38,750 nt of DNA from assembly GCA_951812665.1 (NCBI GenBank), contig CATOST010000020.1:1-38750 (forward strand). The letters run 5' to 3'. Made by a program: the position numbers and the translations under genes. Positions 35,859 through 38,750 of the stretch are shown in pieces (positions within the stretch are counted from its first letter, which is position 1; each line of letters starts with the position of its first letter). This DNA is from an uncultured Acidobacteriota bacterium (GTDB lineage: Bacteria; Acidobacteriota; UBA6911; RPQK01; JAJDTT01). Below the pieces are notes generated by a model. It searched no databases and was not told the origin of the DNA. It worked only from the letters and a program-made list of their open reading frames with translations.

Positions 35859-37250
35859 TCATGATCCCTGACCGGAGTCGGCGGCCAGGACCTCCATGAA
35901 CCTGCCGTGAGCGATCTGGGCCCGCTCGAAACTGGCGAGACGGAAGAACTCGTCGGGACTGTGGGCGCATTCGTCATCCAGGCCGAAGGAGAGATTCACG
36001 GTGTGGATCCCCAGGTGGTCCAGGATGAGGCCGCAGGTGGCGATGCTTCCTCCAGACCCGACCACGTAGGGCTTTTTACCGTAGAGCTCTTCCAGCACCT
36101 CGCCGGCCGCCCGGTTTCCGGGGTGGTCGATGGGGATGGAGTAGGGCATGGACGACGATCCCAGAGCGACGACCTCCGCCTCGACGCCAGGAGGCGTGTT
36201 CTGCCCGACGTGACGGGTGACGGCCTCCAAGATCCGGTCCGGCTCCTGATCGGCTACCAGGCGGCAGGTGACCTTGGCGTGAGCCTGGCGAGGCAGGACC
36301 GTCTTCATGCCGTCTCCCTGGAAACCTCCCCAGATGCCGTTGATCTCCAGGGTCGGCCGAATCCACTCCCGCTCGTAGGTGCTGTAACCCGGCTCGCCGA
36401 ACGCCTCACTCACTCCGATGGAGTCCAGCAGTTCCCTCTCCTGGTAGGGGACCCGGGCCAGTTCGCTCCTCAATCTGTCGTCGGGCTGTCGTACATCGTC
36501 GTAGAAGCCCTCAACCAGAACTCTTCCGTCGGCCGAGCGCATGGAGTCCAGCAGCCGAACCAGGGCGTGGACGGGGTTCTGGACCGCGCCGCCGAACAAG
36601 CCCGAGTGGAGATCCCGGGAAGGACCGTGGACATTGATCTGCAGACCGCAGAGACCGCGCAACGAGACCCAGGTGGCCGGCTCCTCCTCGCTCCACTGGG
36701 AGCCGTCGGCGCTCACCGCCAGGTCGGATGCGAACCGTCCCGCCTCGGCCTTCATGAAGGGCGGAAGATGGGGGCTTCCGATCTCCTCCTGGCCCTCCAG
36801 CAGGAATTTCAGGTTCAAGGGAAGGGTTCCCGTGGTCTCCAGCAGGGCCTGAACCGCCAGGATTGGAGCCAGCATGTTCCCCTTGTCGTCGGACGAGCCC
36901 CGAGCGTAGATCCGGCCGTCCCGGACCACCGGCTCGAAGGGAGGGTGGCTCCAGAGCTCCACCGGATCCACCGGCTGCACGTCGAAATGTCCATAGACCA
37001 GGAGCGTGGGGCGGCCCGGGGCATGGAGCCAGTCGGCGTAGACCACGGGATGCCCCTCGGTGGGAAGGACCTCGACGTTCTCGAGGCCCGCCACCTGCAG
37101 CCGGTCCCCGACCCAACCCGCCGCTTGCTGCACATCACCCGCGTGATCGGGCAACGCCGAGATGCTGGGGATGGTCAGGAACTCGTTCAGCTCCTCGACC
37201 CACCGGTCCTGACGATCCTTCAGATAATCCTGCCAACTCTGCGTACCCAT
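35859..37250 (-). CDS. M20 family dipeptidase (carnosinase-like)
   Basis: A 463-residue zinc metallopeptidase of the M20 carnosinase/CPG2-like dipeptidase branch. Landmarks are YGHFDVQPVDP (His, Asp), ARGSSDDKGNMLAP (bridging Asp), LLEGQEEIGSPHL (Glu-Glu), a lid-domain segment GPSRDLHSGLFGGAVQNP and SGGSIATCG near the C terminus, with DDECAHSPDEFF as last metal ligand. It should release amino acids from dipeptides in the cytosol; no signal peptide is visible. The ATG at 37250 follows a GGAGG that is rather far (about 13 nt). It lies 41 nt downstream of the enolase-superfamily gene and is probably co-transcribed with it. Confidence 0.92.
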   Translation of the reverse strand: MGTQSWQDYLKDRQDRWVEELNEFLTIPSISALPDHAGDVQQAAGWVGDRLQVAGLENVEVLPTEGHPVVYADWLHAPGRPTLLVYGHFDVQPVDPVELWSHPPFEPVVRDGRIYARGSSDDKGNMLAPILAVQALLETTGTLPLNLKFLLEGQEEIGSPHLPPFMKAEAGRFASDLAVSADGSQWSEEEPATWVSLRGLCGLQINVHGPSRDLHSGLFGGAVQNPVHALVRLLDSMRSADGRVLVEGFYDDVRQPDDRLRSELARVPYQERELLDSIGVSEAFGEPGYSTYEREWIRPTLEINGIWGGFQGDGMKTVLPRQAHAKVTCRLVADQEPDRILEAVTRHVGQNTPPGVEAEVVALGSSSMPYSIPIDHPGNRAAGEVLEELYGKKPYVVGSGGSIATCGLILDHLGIHTVNLSFGLDDECAHSPDEFFRLASFERAQIAHGRFMEVLAADSGQGS

Positions 37251-37291
37251 CTCAATGCGATCCTCCGGTCTCGAATCGGTTCGGGAACACT

Positions 37292-38464
37292 CTATTTGTA
37301 CTCCGCCCGGTCGGTGCAGTGGTCCCTGATGTAGTCCCAGTCATACTCGACGCCCAATCCCGGACCGTCGGGTGCGACGACGCAACCCTCCGCGTCGACG
37401 GCGTCGATGGCGTCCCGATAGCCGCACTTGAAGGACGCCTGGTGGAAGGGGCCCAGCTGGGGATGGAGCAGGCCCATCTCGTAGTAATTGGTGTTGCGGA
37501 TGGCGGCCATCACGTGGCGCCGGTCCGGGCCCGGTCCATGCAGCTCCACGTCCAGGCCGAACCCCTCGGCGGCGTGGGCGATCTTCATCACCCCGGTGAT
37601 GCCGCCGTCGTAGTCGGTATCGATACGGACGAAGTCGGTGCCGTCGGCCACGATGAAGTCCACATGCGACTCCAGCCCCCTCAGGTGTTCCAATTGAAGG
37701 AGGGGTGTCTTGATGAGCTGGCGCAGTTTCCGGTGGGCGAAAGCCGAGACCCCGCCGTCCCGGAACGGGTCCTCATACCAGAAATAGTCGAATTCGTCGC
37801 AGGCCCGGCCCAGCTTCAGGGCATCGGCGAAGGTTCGGATGGCGCAGAAGGGGTCCAGCATCAAGTCCATCCGTCCTCCCATTCTCCGGCCCACGGCCCG
37901 GACCAGCTCGATCTGATCCTTGAGAGGGGCGTCCTGCCAGCCGTGGATCTTGAAGCCGGGATAGCCCATCTCCAGGCATTCCTCGGCGAAATCGGCGTAT
38001 GCCTCGGGGCTGTTGAGCCCTCCCTCCTCGTCATCGCCGACGTAGGTGCTGGCGTAACAGGGGAGCTTCTTGCCGGCCGGTCCGCCGAGAAGCTCATAGA
38101 TGGGCGCGTCGTAATACTTGCCGGCCAGATCCCAGAGAGCGATGTCCACCACCCCCATGCCCATTCGGGACTGCTGCCGGGTGGCCTGCTTCAGATCATC
38201 GTAGATGGCGTCCCGCTCCAGGGCGTTGCGGCCGATGAGGGTGTGGGCCAGCCCGGCGACGACGGCATAGTCGGCCTCGAAGCCCCCGAAGTATTCCCCT
38301 GAGACCCCCAGGTCGGTATTGATCCGGAGGCCCCGTCCGCGAAACTTCTGAACCCCGCCAGGCTGGTAGATGAGAATGCCGATGGTGGGCTCGACCCCGA
38401 CATCGTGGACGTTCTTCTCATACTGAAACACTTCGATGCTGGAGATTCTGGGCCTGTCCTTCAT
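37292..38464 (-). CDS. Enolase-superfamily (mandelate racemase/MLE) enzyme
   Basis: A 390-residue enolase-superfamily enzyme. The catalytic Lys lies in a KxH motif (GFKIHGWQD), followed by metal ligands Asp in LMLDPFCA, Glu in YEDPF and Glu in LQLEHLRG. An RIDTDYDGG Asp and a LDVELHGPG His complete a mandelate-racemase-type base pair. Members with KxH plus His/Asp are mainly sugar-acid dehydratases and racemases. The UxaA-like protein at 31366, also a sugar-acid dehydratase family, lies nearby. The start at ATG 38464 has GGGAG about 7 nt upstream. Its gene follows the truncated gene at 38483 by 18 nt, in the same direction. Confidence 0.9.
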   Translation of the reverse strand: MKDRPRISSIEVFQYEKNVHDVGVEPTIGILIYQPGGVQKFRGRGLRINTDLGVSGEYFGGFEADYAVVAGLAHTLIGRNALERDAIYDDLKQATRQQSRMGMGVVDIALWDLAGKYYDAPIYELLGGPAGKKLPCYASTYVGDDEEGGLNSPEAYADFAEECLEMGYPGFKIHGWQDAPLKDQIELVRAVGRRMGGRMDLMLDPFCAIRTFADALKLGRACDEFDYFWYEDPFRDGGVSAFAHRKLRQLIKTPLLQLEHLRGLESHVDFIVADGTDFVRIDTDYDGGITGVMKIAHAAEGFGLDVELHGPGPDRRHVMAAIRNTNYYEMGLLHPQLGPFHQASFKCGYRDAIDAVDAEGCVVAPDGPGLGVEYDWDYIRDHCTDRAEYK

Positions 38465-38482
38465 GCATTCGCTCCCTTCAAG

Positions 38483-38750
38483 CTATTCCAGCCAGAACGA
38501 AAACAGGCGTGCGTTGTAGAGGCGGAACCGAAAACGGATCGACTCGCCCTGAAAGGCGCCCAGGTCCGGTTTGCCCGTCCACTTCACCTCGGCTCGCAGC
38601 TGGTCGCCCTGCACCGGTTGGGATTGGTCCCGGCTCCACCCTTCCAGCACCCGTCGGCCTCGTTGGTCGATCACTTCGACTCGAACTTCTCCGTCCGTGG
38701 CGTCGGCGTTGATGAAGAGCCGGTTCCCGTCAAAACGGATGGATCGAGTC
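38483..38750 (-). CDS. C-terminal fragment of a protein related to the 25.1-kb propeller gene (runs off window)
   Basis: The final 88 codons of a gene whose start lies beyond the right edge. The visible part reads SIRFDGNRLFINADATDG, VRVEVIDQRGRRVLEGWS and SIRFRFRLYNARLFSFWLE before a TAG at 38485-38483. Spacing and residues match the C-terminal beta-sandwich of the gene at 25137-26588 (FEGSNLVLNF, IHVEIQDAKGQVLPSF, VKLRFVMKDADLYSIRF). The full gene is therefore probably another exported propeller glycosidase-like protein. It would be the upstream member of an operon with the enolase-superfamily and M20 dipeptidase genes. Confidence 0.75.
   Translation of the reverse strand, partial: TRSIRFDGNRLFINADATDGEVRVEVIDQRGRRVLEGWSRDQSQPVQGDQLRAEVKWTGKPDLGAFQGESIRFRFRLYNARLFSFWLE

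Noticed and set aside
1..38750. CRISPR arrays, tRNA or rRNA genes
   Set aside because: No regularly spaced repeats, cloverleaf-like sequences or rRNA signatures were seen on either strand.

Overview
The window looks like chromosomal DNA of an uncultured bacterium, most likely an Acidobacteriota member. Three things point there: a GWxTD-domain protein (5097-6776), a very large Oar-like TonB-dependent receptor with an N-terminal carboxypeptidase-regulatory domain (16649-20080), and many Tat- or Sec-exported PSD1/DUF1501, Gfo/Idh/MocA and FG-GAP proteins. Planctomycetota, Poribacteria-like and similar environmental lineages share some of these families, so the phylum call is an inference. Every protein function below is assigned from motifs read by eye; no database search was possible.

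Left half (1 to about 20.4 kb). This part is less GC-rich and rich in sugar-type oxidoreductases. It opens with a decayed ISNCY-like transposase (98-434), interrupted by a 166-bp palindromic MITE-like element (435-600). A PSD1-type cytochrome gene and a DUF1501 gene follow as a tight pair (896-4789). The DUF1501 stop codon lies inside a second copy of the same element (4786-4952). Next come the GWxTD gene and four plus-strand genes (6961-11175): a TIM-barrel isomerase, a Gfo/Idh/MocA dehydrogenase, an SDR and a 3-hydroxyacyl-CoA-dehydrogenase-type enzyme. They look like an oxidation route for a sugar, cyclitol or sugar acid. Converging on them is a minus-strand block (20080 down to 11279): TonB receptor, CehA/McbA-like PHP metallohydrolase, FG-GAP protein and a Tat-exported Gfo/Idh protein. 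The receptor has a near-consensus sigma-70-type promoter, a leader with a 30-bp-period direct repeat, and a hairpin terminator.

Boundary (20.4-21.6 kb). An IS1634-type transposase gene carries an in-frame internal deletion that removes the region expected to hold the catalytic glutamate. To its right the DNA becomes visibly more GC-rich.

Right half (21.6-38.75 kb). This holds catabolic and housekeeping genes: an APC permease coupled to a lipoprotein-type carbon-nitrogen hydrolase, a divergent creatininase-family amidohydrolase, an exported beta-propeller glycosidase-like protein, a DinJ/YafQ-type toxin-antitoxin pair, Lon protease, a YugP-type membrane metallopeptidase and an isochorismatase-like hydrolase. 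They are followed by an unusual tandem-architecture UxaA (altronate/galactarate dehydratase) protein, two M20 peptidases and an enolase-superfamily sugar-acid dehydratase or racemase. The right edge cuts a gene whose C-terminal module resembles that of the 25.1-kb beta-propeller protein. No rRNA, tRNA or CRISPR array was seen.

The observations most worth following are the palindromic element inserted at a stop codon, the UxaA protein whose two halves carry complementary active-site motifs, the promoter/repeat leader of the TonB receptor operon, and the homopolymer-associated start problem of the PSD1 gene.
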